Assembly (NCBI GenBank): GCA_018267275.1
Contig: JAFDYV010000008.1
Location: 1-64,000, forward strand
Direction: 5' to 3'
Source of the DNA: Bacteroidota bacterium
GTDB lineage: Bacteria; Bacteroidota; Bacteroidia; Cytophagales; Cyclobacteriaceae
Length of the DNA: 64,000 nt
Positions 24,108 through 33,134 of the stretch are shown one piece after another. The position numbers were made by a program, and so were the translations under genes. The notes beneath the pieces were generated by a model, which saw only the letters and a program-made list of their open reading frames with translations, made no database searches and was not told the origin of the DNA. Position 1 is the stretch's first letter. Every line of letters begins with the position of its first letter.

Positions 24108-27100
24108 ATGGTGAAACGCTTGGCCCTCATTTTGGTCGTAGCATTTAGTTGCATATCGGTAGCCTTTTGGTACGCCCGCGAATACAAGTCTAGTTTTCGG
24201 CCCCGGCAAGTTGCAAAGCAAATTGAGCAAAACGTTGCACTACAACTCCAAGAGCTAAATAAAGCTGCCGTTGATTTGCGTACAGCGTCTGTAGCGGATG
24301 TGCGATGGGCGAAATCGCCTTATCCATTTTTATTGCTTGATTCTGCTCACCTGCTGGCATGGACGCATGCGGGATATTTCCCTGAAGCGTTTGAAGACGA
24401 TGGAACAGATTCACTTCAGCTGTTGCAGTTGAGTCGTGGTGATTTCTTGCTCCGCAAATGGTATTTGCACGACCACAAAACACTGGTGGGGGTTTTACCA
24501 TTGGTAGAGCGGTTCAAAGTAAACAATGAATATTTGCGCTCCACTTGGAACCCCGCCATTTTCCCAATCGATAATATTCAAGTGCTGCATACAGGTGAGC
24601 CTGCGGGGTTGGCTATCGGCAACGTGTTCAAAATCGGTGACGAGTTTGTGATAGACGCACTCCCTTTTGATTGGAGCTCTTTCGCTTGGGCGATGGCAGG
24701 TCTACTACTCTTGATTACTGCGATAGTTGTGGTTGTGCATTGGGCAAAACAGAAGGGTTGGTTTGATGTATCGTTTTTATTGCTTTTAACCTTGTTGTTG
24801 TTTTTGCGATTGGCCATGATACAGGTCAACTTCCCTGCCGCGTTGGGGTATTGGTCGCTGTTCGATCCGCAGAAATTTGCGTCATCATGGATCAACGTGT
24901 CGCTGGGTGATTTCTTACTCAACTCACTAGTAGTAGCAGCTTGTTCTGCTTACTTGTTTGCGATTTATCCGCGGTTGAAATTATTTGAATGGTTGCTTCG
25001 GTCTTCTCTCGTCACGAAGATGTTGGCTTCTGTACTTTTTTTGACGCTTGCACTTTTTGCCTTTTTGTTTCCTTTCCTGTTCTATGAAATTATTTTTCAT
25101 AATTCCTCTATTCGCCTGGATGTAACCCAATTTGTTTTTTTTGATGGCCTTAGGGCAATCGCGTTTTTATGTGTGCTGCTTGGTGCATTTAGCAGTTTTG
25201 TTTTTTGCCATGTAGCCATCACCTATGCCAAGCACATGGTAACAGGTTTCAAATTTTTTGTTTCATTGGGGCTTTCAATCGCAGTGTTTCTTTTCTATGC
25301 ATGGGCTTCTGACCATGATTACAACATGCCGCTTTTAATTGCCATTGCTTACTTGTTGATGCTGTACCTGACCAATTTGGCGTCATCGCTTTCAAGGGCG
25401 GGATTTGTTACTTTTTCATATTTCCTATTGGCAGCTTGTGCGTATAGTTCTTTGGCCGCGTTGAGCATCCGGTATTTTTCAAGAGAAGCGACATTACAAT
25501 CACAATTACGATTTGCCACTAACAATCTGGTGAATCATGATATTTTGGGTGAGTTTATCCTTTTTGACGCCAGCAAAAAGATTGCGCAAGACCCGTTTAT
25601 TCAAAGTCGTTTCTCAAACCCGTTCTTATCTAAGGCCGGCATTCGGGAGCGAGTGCAGCAGCTTTATATCAACCCCTATTTTGATCGGTATGACGTGGCC
25701 ATTCAGTTGTACAACGTAGCGGGGCAGCCGATTGCCAACAGCACTGACGGTGATTTGGTACAATCAATTCAAACCATCCAAAATTCAGCTGTTAAAACTG
25801 AATACGAAGGTGTTTACTGGCTCAAAGAATTCAAATCAATTAAGCGATACATCAGCATTGTATCTATCAACAAAGCAGGTCCGTTGGGTTATGTGCTTAT
25901 TGACTTACGCCTAAAACGAATTGCCCCACACTCGGTATACCCAGAGTTGTTGCTTGACAACCGCTTTGCGCAGTTCGTCAATACCGAAGATTTCAGTTAT
26001 GGTTTTTTTGCGCAGGGACAATGGGTAGCTTCAAGTGGAGATTTCAATTACCGGCAGGAGCCGACAGGTCAAGCGTTGTCAAATGCGGCCCTCTTTCGGG
26101 AAGGTCTTTCAGTTGGAGGTTATCATCATATTGCATTGGAAAATGATGAAGGCGAAGTAGTAGTGGTATCGGCCAAGGATTATAGGTGGTATGATGTACT
26201 GGCCAATTTTTCTTTTTGGTTTGTGCTGGGGCTAATGCTAGTGTTTTGCTGGATGGTGATTTATGCTCTTTTGAGTTTGTACCGTGGTTACAAGCCAACT
26301 TATGCGGCACGCATTCAATTGTATGTGTATGGAGCGTTCATACTGCCACTGGTAGTATTGGCGGTGGCAACGGTTAGTATTTCGAATCAGACGTATAAGC
26401 AAGAGCAGAATGAGCAAATCGAGAGCCGATCGGAGGCGCTGACAGAAACGGTTGCACCATGGCTAGAAATGCCAGATTCAGTGCGTGATGGTGGCACGCT
26501 TTCAAAGCAGTTGGCAGCACTTTCAAAATCATCACAGACAGACGTCTCGTTGTTTGACGCGCGTGGCGAATTGTTAGCGAGTAGCCAGCCGCTCATTTTT
26601 GAGAATCAGTTACAACCCCGCCACCTCAATCGAGATGCATTTCACAGAGTGACCGTTCTCAACGAGAATTATGTTGTTTGTTCTGAGCAAATCGGAAACT
26701 TGAAATACAGCAGTTCCTACCGGGCGGTGCGAGGTGCATCGGGTGAACTGTTGGGCGTAGTTAATTTCCCTTTCTTTCAATCGGCCCGTGCGAACGAGAA
26801 ATCACAAGCGCTGGTAGTGGGCAACATCATGGTGGTGTTTGTGGTGGTGTTTCTTTTATTCAATTTTATTTCAATGTATGCTGTAAACTGGCTCACATTC
26901 CCATTGAAATTTATCACGCGCACATTGGGCGCCACTACGCTTACAGGAAAGAACAACCCATTGCAATGGAAGTCCAACGATGAAATTGGGATGATGGTAA
27001 CCGAGTACAACCGCATGCTGCAGAATTTAGAAAACAGCAAAGCGGAATTGGCACGTACGCAAAAAGAGTCTGCCTGGCGCGAAATGGCCCAACAAGTGGC

Positions 27101-27722
27101 ACATGAAATAAAAAACCCGCTCACCCCTATGAAGCTGACACTCCAGCGCATGGAGTTGAATGCCGGTATTGACGCAGAAGAAAAAAAGCCAGCTATCAAA
27201 ACATTGCTGCAGCAGGTGGAAATTCTAGATGGAATTGCATCTTCTTTCAGCTCGTTTGCAAAAATGCCTGTACCCATATTGAATCAAATTAACTTGGTGC
27301 AGACTGTTGCTAAAGCGGTTGCTCTGTATGCGCAAGGCGCATCGGGTAAGGTGCTATTCACTGCACCAGTGGGCGACTGGTGGGTGATGGGAGATGAACA
27401 GTTGCTCATACGGATATTCTCGAATTTGATCATCAACGGCCTGCAGGCGAACCCAGATGAGAGCGCTGCCAAGGTGGTAGTGTCAATGAATGCGGGCGAT
27501 CAACGGGCTATTGTTTCGTTTGCCGACAATGGTGTGGGGATTTCTGAAGAGGTGATGGATAAGATTTTTATTCCTTCGTTTAGCACCAAGAAGTCGGGCT
27601 CAGGCTTGGGATTGGCTATCGCTAAACAAGGTATTGAACACATGAACGGGAAAATTTGGTTTGAGACCAAAGCAAGAATCGGCAGTACGTTCTATATCGA
27701 GCTGCCGCTGGTCAATCAATAG
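24108..27722 (+). CDS. large NtrY-like membrane sensor histidine kinase
   Basis: This 1204-residue sensor kinase has an N-terminal anchor and extracytoplasmic segment, then a block of about eight membrane helices (~195-465). A second sensor segment (~480-700) follows, then further helices at ~710 and ~760, another extracytoplasmic part and a helix at ~885 leading to a HAMP-like region. The kinase core has H999 in QVAHEIKNPLTPMKLTLQRME, the N box with N1106 in NLIINGLQAN, then ADNGVGIS and SGLGLAIAKQ. HEIKNPLTP is typical of NtrY-type kinases. No response regulator is adjacent. The gene converges on the Mla-like pair and overlaps its end by 11 bases. Confidence 0.88.
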   Translation: MVKRLALILVVAFSCISVAFWYAREYKSSFRPRQVAKQIEQNVALQLQELNKAAVDLRTASVADVRWAKSPYPFLLLDSAHLLAWTHAGYFPEAFEDDGTDSLQLLQLSRGDFLLRKWYLHDHKTLVGVLPLVERFKVNNEYLRSTWNPAIFPIDNIQVLHTGEPAGLAIGNVFKIGDEFVIDALPFDWSSFAWAMAGLLLLITAIVVVVHWAKQKGWFDVSFLLLLTLLLFLRLAMIQVNFPAALGYWSLFDPQKFASSWINVSLGDFLLNSLVVAACSAYLFAIYPRLKLFEWLLRSSLVTKMLASVLFLTLALFAFLFPFLFYEIIFHNSSIRLDVTQFVFFDGLRAIAFLCVLLGAFSSFVFCHVAITYAKHMVTGFKFFVSLGLSIAVFLFYAWASDHDYNMPLLIAIAYLLMLYLTNLASSLSRAGFVTFSYFLLAACAYSSLAALSIRYFSREATLQSQLRFATNNLVNHDILGEFILFDASKKIAQDPFIQSRFSNPFLSKAGIRERVQQLYINPYFDRYDVAIQLYNVAGQPIANSTDGDLVQSIQTIQNSAVKTEYEGVYWLKEFKSIKRYISIVSINKAGPLGYVLIDLRLKRIAPHSVYPELLLDNRFAQFVNTEDFSYGFFAQGQWVASSGDFNYRQEPTGQALSNAALFREGLSVGGYHHIALENDEGEVVVVSAKDYRWYDVLANFSFWFVLGLMLVFCWMVIYALLSLYRGYKPTYAARIQLYVYGAFILPLVVLAVATVSISNQTYKQEQNEQIESRSEALTETVAPWLEMPDSVRDGGTLSKQLAALSKSSQTDVSLFDARGELLASSQPLIFENQLQPRHLNRDAFHRVTVLNENYVVCSEQIGNLKYSSSYRAVRGASGELLGVVNFPFFQSARANEKSQALVVGNIMVVFVVVFLLFNFISMYAVNWLTFPLKFITRTLGATTLTGKNNPLQWKSNDEIGMMVTEYNRMLQNLENSKAELARTQKESAWREMAQQVAHEIKNPLTPMKLTLQRMELNAGIDAEEKKPAIKTLLQQVEILDGIASSFSSFAKMPVPILNQINLVQTVAKAVALYAQGASGKVLFTAPVGDWWVMGDEQLLIRIFSNLIINGLQANPDESAAKVVVSMNAGDQRAIVSFADNGVGISEEVMDKIFIPSFSTKKSGSGLGLAIAKQGIEHMNGKIWFETKARIGSTFYIELPLVNQ

Positions 27723-28470
27723 TTTTTCCCTTCAGGCTCCTCATCACTTTGTTGATAAAAACAAAGTCGTCAAGTTCTTTTACCCCTGAATGGGTAATAT
27801 CGTGGTTGGTACCTTCCCAGAGCATGTTACCTTTATACAAGAACATAATTTTCTCACCGATGCCCAATACCGAATTCATATCATGTGTTACTACGATAGT
27901 GGTAATGTCATACTCGTGGGTGATTTCCAATATTAGTTCATCAATTAGAATAGACGTTTGAGGGTCAAGGCCAGAGTTGGGTTCATCGCAAAAAAGGTAG
28001 TTAGGGTTGTTCACCATCGCCCGCGCAATGCCTACACGCTTTTTCATACCACCGCTTATCTCAGAAGCCATCTTCTTGTTCACGTTCTCTAACCCTACAC
28101 GCTTCAAACAAAAGTTCACTCTGTCCATCTTCTCGTCCATTGGCATGGTGGTGAGTATGTCCAACGGGAATCGAACATTCTCCTCTACGTTTTTTGAATC
28201 GAACAGCGCCCCGCCTTGAAACAGCATGCCAATTTCTCTCCGGATTTCTGATTTCACATCTTTGTCGGCTTCTGTAAAGTTGCGCAGGTCGTAAAATACG
28301 TTGCCCGAATCGGGTGGCAGTAGGCCCACGATGCACTTCAGTAACACGCTTTTGCCCGTGCCGCTGGAACCAATGATTAGGTTTGTTTTTCCTTTCTCAA
28401 ATTCGCCACTAATGCTGTTGAGAACAACTTTGTCTTTAAATGACTTCGATATGTTTTTGATCTTGATCAT
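27712..28470 (-). CDS. ABC transporter ATP-binding protein, MlaF type
   Basis: This 252-residue ATPase has the Walker A motif GSSGTGKSVLLK, signature SGGMKKRVGIARA, Walker B with YLFCDEPNSGLDP and the switch histidine in VVTHDMNSV. SGGMKKRVGIARA and the MlaE partner immediately upstream place it in the Mla/Mce lipid-transport family, which moves phospholipids or other lipids between the two membranes. It lies three bases after the permease gene. No MlaD-like substrate-binding gene is in view. Confidence 0.92.
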   Translation of the reverse strand: MIKIKNISKSFKDKVVLNSISGEFEKGKTNLIIGSSGTGKSVLLKCIVGLLPPDSGNVFYDLRNFTEADKDVKSEIRREIGMLFQGGALFDSKNVEENVRFPLDILTTMPMDEKMDRVNFCLKRVGLENVNKKMASEISGGMKKRVGIARAMVNNPNYLFCDEPNSGLDPQTSILIDELILEITHEYDITTIVVTHDMNSVLGIGEKIMFLYKGNMLWEGTNHDITHSGVKELDDFVFINKVMRSLKGKTID

Positions 28471-28473
28471 TTG

Positions 28474-29202
28474 TTATAGCAGCAAGTTCGCAAGGAAATA
28501 GTCGGCCAATAACACTGCAATCACGCTCGATGTAACTGCTTCGGTGCTTGCAATACCTACCTCTAAAGCGCCCCCTTGCGTGTAATAGCCCTTGAAGGAT
28601 GAAATGGACGAAATCAAAAATGCAAAAACGAATGACTTGATCAAGGCAAATGTGATGGTATAATCATTGAATACCGAACGGATGCCGAGGATGTATTCGG
28701 TGGGAGTTAAGATACCCGTGAAAACGCCCACCAGGTATCCACCTACAATCGAGCAAACACCTGCAAATATCACCAGCATGGGGTACATGATCATGGAGGC
28801 GATGATTTTTGGAAGCACCAAATAAGAAGATGAGTTGATGCCCATTACTTCGAGCGCATCAATTTGTTCGGTAATGCGCATAGTACCCAATCCACCTGCC
28901 ATACTCGATCCTATTTTGCCAGCAAAGATGATGGCCATGATGGTGGGTGCGAGTTCCAATACGGTCATCTCACGCACCACCTGCGAGATCACATAACGGG
29001 GAACCAGGGGCGTGACCAAGTTATAGGCAGTTTGCACGGTAGTAACAGCGCCCATAAAAGTGGAGACCAGCACAAACAGCCAAATCGATTTTACACCGAT
29101 TTGCATACATTCTTCAATTACTAGTTTATAGTAGGTTGCAAAAGTTTCCCTGCGCACAAGCAGTGTTCCCAAAAACATCATGTACTTGCCAAACTCTTTC
29201 AT
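28474..29202 (-). CDS. MlaE-type ABC transporter permease
   Basis: This 242-residue permease has about five or six membrane helices and MlaE-family blocks: ELAPTIMAIIFAGKIGSSMAGGLGTMR followed by TEQIDALEVMGINS. The C-terminal helix region contains FKGYYTQGGALEVG. It forms the membrane channel for the ATPase downstream. It is divergent from the SDR gene, with a 50-base gap for both promoters. Confidence 0.92.
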   Translation of the reverse strand: MKEFGKYMMFLGTLLVRRETFATYYKLVIEECMQIGVKSIWLFVLVSTFMGAVTTVQTAYNLVTPLVPRYVISQVVREMTVLELAPTIMAIIFAGKIGSSMAGGLGTMRITEQIDALEVMGINSSSYLVLPKIIASMIMYPMLVIFAGVCSIVGGYLVGVFTGILTPTEYILGIRSVFNDYTITFALIKSFVFAFLISSISSFKGYYTQGGALEVGIASTEAVTSSVIAVLLADYFLANLLL

Positions 29203-29252
29203 GCGCGTAATTGCCGGTGGCTCGCTATATTGCTCAAATATAAAGGAAATGT

Positions 29253-29957
29253 ATGAACAAGTTAATAGTGGTAACGGGCGGCACCAAAGGCATAGGCCGG
29301 GCCATTTTAAACAGGTTTGCTCAAGCTGGTTTTGATATGGCTACCTGCGCGCGCAAGCAGCAAGAACTCACAGATCTAAAGCAACAGCTGGAGTCAGCAT
29401 ATGGTGTGAAGGCTTTTGTAAAACAGGCCGACATGTCGGTAATTGATCAAGTGAAGGATTTTGTAAAATATATTCTAGCCTTGCAACGGCCGGTAGACGT
29501 ACTGGTGAATAATGCCGGATATTTCGTGCCGGGATCCGTCATCAGCGAGCCCGAGGGGAGCCTGGAGAGCATGATCAATAGTAACCTTTACAGTGCCTAC
29601 TATACTTCAAGAGGGCTTGCGAATAAAATGATGGAGCAGCGAGAAGGCCACATATTTAACATTTGTTCCATTGCCAGTATTAAAGCCTACCCCAATGGTG
29701 GGTCATATGCGATTTCAAAGTTTGCCATGTTGGGATTGAGCAAAGTACTGCGCGAGGAGCTGAAAGAAGTTGGTGTACGCGTGACGGCTGTATTGCCAGG
29801 AGCTACCCGCACCGCCAGTTGGGATGGCGTAGACCTGCCGGACGAACGCTTTATGAAAGTGGAAGACGTGGCCGAAACTATTTTTGCCGCACACGCTTTA
29901 TCGAAACGCAGTGTGGTGGAAGAGATTTTGATTAGGCCACAGTTGGGGGATATTTAA
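29253..29957 (+). CDS. short-chain dehydrogenase/reductase
   Basis: This 234-residue classical SDR has the cofactor loop TGGTKGIGRA (residues 8-17), NNAG near residue 90, and the catalytic Ser with Tyr/Lys in YAISK around residue 153. The basic residues after the first strand favour NADPH. The substrate cannot be told from sequence. It converges with the SRAP-fold gene, whose end is only a few bases away. Confidence 0.88.
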   Translation: MNKLIVVTGGTKGIGRAILNRFAQAGFDMATCARKQQELTDLKQQLESAYGVKAFVKQADMSVIDQVKDFVKYILALQRPVDVLVNNAGYFVPGSVISEPEGSLESMINSNLYSAYYTSRGLANKMMEQREGHIFNICSIASIKAYPNGGSYAISKFAMLGLSKVLREELKEVGVRVTAVLPGATRTASWDGVDLPDERFMKVEDVAETIFAAHALSKRSVVEEILIRPQLGDI

Positions 29958-29961
29958 AATC

Positions 29962-30657
29962 TCACCCAAACAACGTCAAGTTACCAAACTGATCCGCAGC
30001 AGGCATCGGTAAGTGTAGCGATGGTTTATCAAATGCAACGTTGCTCAACTGCGGAGACACCGTGAAGCCATCAAAATCAAAGTCGTGTTCGGTTTGCAGT
30101 ATTTTTAAAAGATCTTCCTCGCCAACTTCCCTGTCGAGCCAAACAGGCTCTTGATCCTTCGTTAAAAACAAAGGCATGCGGTCAGTAATGGTGGCTGCAA
30201 ATCCTTTTGCAGGTTGTGAAAAAATGGAAAACGTATGAAAGGAATTACCTTGTTCGTCATCATACTCTTCCCAAATCGCTGCCATCGAAAGAATCGATTT
30301 GTCTTTGGGAAAAACACGCCAGGGAATGGAGGTTTTCTTGCCCACTTTCTTCCATGCATAAAAGCCATCGCTGGGCACCAGACATCGATATTTTTTTAGT
30401 GCTTTCTTTAACACCGGCCGCTCGGTCAGCTGTTCAACCCGCGTGTTAATGAGCCGCTCTGCAATCGATTTGTTTTTTGCCCACTCTGGTGCCACGCCCC
30501 AGTAAAAAAAAGAAAACCCCTTGGGTGCATCGCTGGTAATCACGGGAAACAATTGGGTAGGCGCACCATTGTAGCGGGGCAAAAACTGCGGCTCCTCTAC
30601 TTGGTATCGTTTAGCCAGCGAGCTGGCCGTAATCCCAACCGAAAAACGTTCAACCAT
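29962..30657 (-). CDS. SRAP (YedK/HMCES)-fold protein lacking most catalytic residues
   Basis: The 231-residue chain follows the SRAP fold throughout: FYWGVAPEWA, LINTRVEQLTERP, RCLVPSDGFYAWKK and ITDRMPLFL. Active YedK/HMCES proteins use Cys2, an Asn, a Glu in GFYEW and a His in HDRMP to cap abasic sites. Here residue 2 is Val (MVERFSV), the GFYEW Glu is Ala101, and the HDRMP His is Thr158. Only the Asn (N71) remains. It therefore should not form the thiazolidine link to DNA. It overlaps the hydrolase gene upstream by eight bases. The start is fixed by that overlap and by alignment to the family's N terminus. Confidence 0.85.
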   Translation of the reverse strand: MVERFSVGITASSLAKRYQVEEPQFLPRYNGAPTQLFPVITSDAPKGFSFFYWGVAPEWAKNKSIAERLINTRVEQLTERPVLKKALKKYRCLVPSDGFYAWKKVGKKTSIPWRVFPKDKSILSMAAIWEEYDDEQGNSFHTFSIFSQPAKGFAATITDRMPLFLTKDQEPVWLDREVGEEDLLKILQTEHDFDFDGFTVSPQLSNVAFDKPSLHLPMPAADQFGNLTLFG

Positions 30658-31582
30658 TGATTAATTCTGTTGCTCTTAATTCCGACCAATATAAGCCACT
30701 TTTGTTGAACAACGAAAATCCCACATGGCCGCCATGGCTTGGCGCCTCGAAGGTAAACATGGGATTATTGACTGATGTGGGGAAACACTCTTTGCTCAAA
30801 AAAGGATCGTTTTGCGCGTTAACCAACAACGTAGGTATTTTGATTTGATGCAAAAATTGAATGGCGCTGCATCTTTGATAGTAGTCGATGGCCCCGCTAA
30901 ATCCGTGCAGCGGTGCGGTATAGTACTCATCGAAGTCCATCAGCGTTTTTATTTTGCTAAAGTGAGATAGATTGAGGCCATCCATCACTTTTGATTTCGC
31001 CACTACTTTTTTCTCCAGGCTATTCAAAAACCGTTTGGTGTAAAGCCAGTTTTCGGGTTGCGAGATTTGCAGACAGCTGGAATGTAAATCAATGGGCACC
31101 GAAAAGGCCGCAGCTTTCTTTATCTTTTGGTGAATTTGGCCACCACGCTCGCCTACGTATTTGAGGGTGAGGTTCCCGCCTAAACTGAATCCAACTAAAA
31201 ACACCTGCTGATAGTGCTGCGCGGCATGCTGCACAACTGCATCCAAATCATCGGTGGCACCACTATGATAAAAACGAAGTTGCCGGTTCATTTCTTCGCT
31301 GCAGCCACGGTAGTTCCAAGCCAGCGCATCAATGCCTTTTTGCGAAAATGCTTTAGCCATACCTTTTACATAGGCACGCTGTGTGTTGCCTTCTAATCCG
31401 TGTGAGATGATGACCACTTTATCTGATCCGTTGCGCACCCAATCGAGGTCTAGAAAGTCGCCATCGGAAGTGGAAATTCGTTCGCGTTGATAGTTAATGT
31501 CTGGTACCCTTCTAAACAACGCAGGGTAGATGGTCTCTACATGACGATTGAATAAGAACCGAGGCGCTTGATAACGAGTCAC
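30650..31582 (-). CDS. alpha/beta hydrolase, YheT/EMB8 family
   Basis: This 310-residue hydrolase has SHGLEGNTQRAYV, WNYRGCSEEMNR and the nucleophile elbow GFSLGGNLTLKY. The likely acid is in NAQNDPFL, and the last part, SHGGHVGF, supplies the catalytic histidine. The order and spacing match the YheT/EMB8/ABHD1-3 family, some members of which are lipid esterases. It may be cotranscribed with the SRAP-fold gene. Confidence 0.88.
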   Translation of the reverse strand: MTRYQAPRFLFNRHVETIYPALFRRVPDINYQRERISTSDGDFLDLDWVRNGSDKVVIISHGLEGNTQRAYVKGMAKAFSQKGIDALAWNYRGCSEEMNRQLRFYHSGATDDLDAVVQHAAQHYQQVFLVGFSLGGNLTLKYVGERGGQIHQKIKKAAAFSVPIDLHSSCLQISQPENWLYTKRFLNSLEKKVVAKSKVMDGLNLSHFSKIKTLMDFDEYYTAPLHGFSGAIDYYQRCSAIQFLHQIKIPTLLVNAQNDPFLSKECFPTSVNNPMFTFEAPSHGGHVGFSLFNKSGLYWSELRATELING

Positions 31583-31633
31583 CGTTTTAAAAGAAGGGTT
31601 GAATCACCAATCAGAAAGATCATCATTCAAACA

Positions 31634-32161
31634 CTATTTCCAGCCCATTCGGTTTTTCAATGAAGTGATATGGGCAAGGTGATGATCGCCATGCCAGGCA
31701 TAAGTTCCCAACAGTTGATCTAAGCGAACTTGTCGGCCTGTTTGTGGGTGTGTAAATGTCCGCGCAAGTTGCTGAGCTGTTAATCCATTGGCAATCGTAA
31801 CCATTTTGGCATGTAACGCCTTTAGGAAATTTAGGGACAGTGCTGGAGGAGCCTTGGTCTCAGGTGTGGTGGCCCATTCTTTTTCTTCGTAGGCTTTAAT
31901 GGTCGGGTTTTCTTCAGTAAGTGCCCACTTGATTCGGATGTAGGCATTCATGTGACTATCGGCAACGTGGTGCACCACTTGTCGCAACGTCCAACCGCCT
32001 TCGCGATAAGGTGTATCGAGTTGTGAATCGGATAGGGTGGATAATTCTTTTTCGTAACGTTCTGGCGCAGCAGCAATACGGGCAATAAACGCTTGCACTT
32101 CTTCGGCACTAAAACTCTCTTTCGATTGAAACTTTCCAATCGGGTAGCGAAGGTCTTCCAT
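31634..32161 (-). CDS. DinB-superfamily protein, YfiT-type putative metal-dependent hydrolase or transferase
   Basis: This 175-residue, four-helix-bundle protein has the N-terminal LRYPIGKF, the metal ligand VHHVADSHMN near residue 65, and YAWHGDHHLAHI near residue 157. The three-histidine arrangement is that of DinB/YfiT proteins, whose Bacillus members act as bacillithiol-linked transferases. Whether this organism uses bacillithiol is not shown here. It lies 12 bases downstream of terC. Confidence 0.85.
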   Translation of the reverse strand: MEDLRYPIGKFQSKESFSAEEVQAFIARIAAAPERYEKELSTLSDSQLDTPYREGGWTLRQVVHHVADSHMNAYIRIKWALTEENPTIKAYEEKEWATTPETKAPPALSLNFLKALHAKMVTIANGLTAQQLARTFTHPQTGRQVRLDQLLGTYAWHGDHHLAHITSLKNRMGWK

Positions 32162-32173
32162 GTCTTTTCTGAA

Positions 32174-33007
32174 TTATTTGTTTTCGATGACCTCTTTGGC
32201 TTCGGCATCGGTGTAAGCCTTGTGCAATTTCACTGGCTTTGCCTTGCTGTTTCGTTTGTTGCGTACGCGGATATTCGTAAATTCTATCAATAGCGAAAAT
32301 GCAACGGCAAAATAAACATACCCTTTCGGGATTTCCTGGTGCAAAGCCTCCAAGAATAGCATGAAGCCAATCAGTATCAAGAATCCCAATGCCAATACTT
32401 CCATGGAGGGATGCTTTTGGATAAACTTGCTGATCGCCCCTGAGAAAAACATCATTACACCAATCGACACGATTACGGCAATGATCATTAAGATTACCTC
32501 GTTCACGATACCGATAGCGGTAAGGATTGAATCGAAAGAAAAAATGATATCTAATAAGATGATTTGGGCAATGGTGCCGGCCAGCGTTACACCCTTTGGC
32601 TTACCATTTTCGTGATCTTCTTCTTCTTCACCCTCCATTTCATGATTGATTTCCATGGTGCTTTTGGCGATCAAAAACAGACCCCCAAATCCCAATATTA
32701 AGTCGCGACCTGAAAAGGTATGATCGCCATGAAACTGGAAGAATTTGATTAAGAAATCGGGCATGAAATCGTTGAGTGCGAATAAGGGTTCTTTGAATTG
32801 GATAATCCAAGTAATACACAGCAAAAAGCCTATACGCACAAACATCGCCAAGAATAGGCCCAAGTTGCGTGCACGCTGCCGTTGGTGCTCGGGAAGTTTA
32901 TTTGATACAATGGAGATGAAAATGATATTGTCAATCCCCAAAACAATCTCTAAAAAACAAAGTGTAAGCAGCGCAAGCCAAGTATCGGCTTTCAGAAAGA
33001 TTTCCAT
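32174..33007 (-). CDS. TerC family integral membrane protein
   Basis: This 277-residue protein has about seven to nine membrane helices. Conserved blocks are LEIVLGIDNIIFISIV near the start and LLDIIFSFDSILTAIG in the middle, whose aspartates define the TerC/Alx family; members export manganese or other metal ions. A charged cytosolic loop (EGEEEEDHENG) separates the halves. The C terminus is lysine-rich. The divergent glpD gene lies 128 bases away. Confidence 0.9.
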   Translation of the reverse strand: MEIFLKADTWLALLTLCFLEIVLGIDNIIFISIVSNKLPEHQRQRARNLGLFLAMFVRIGFLLCITWIIQFKEPLFALNDFMPDFLIKFFQFHGDHTFSGRDLILGFGGLFLIAKSTMEINHEMEGEEEEDHENGKPKGVTLAGTIAQIILLDIIFSFDSILTAIGIVNEVILMIIAVIVSIGVMMFFSGAISKFIQKHPSMEVLALGFLILIGFMLFLEALHQEIPKGYVYFAVAFSLLIEFTNIRVRNKRNSKAKPVKLHKAYTDAEAKEVIENK

Positions 33008-33134
33008 GCAGGGTGAAGTCTAGGGGTGTTCGAAAATTTCGACCAAAATAAAGAAATGCGGCAACAAAAAAAATTATAATAAACCCGTAAAAATCGCCTG
33101 TTTTTGATGGAAATTTGACCATAACCGAGTTGCA

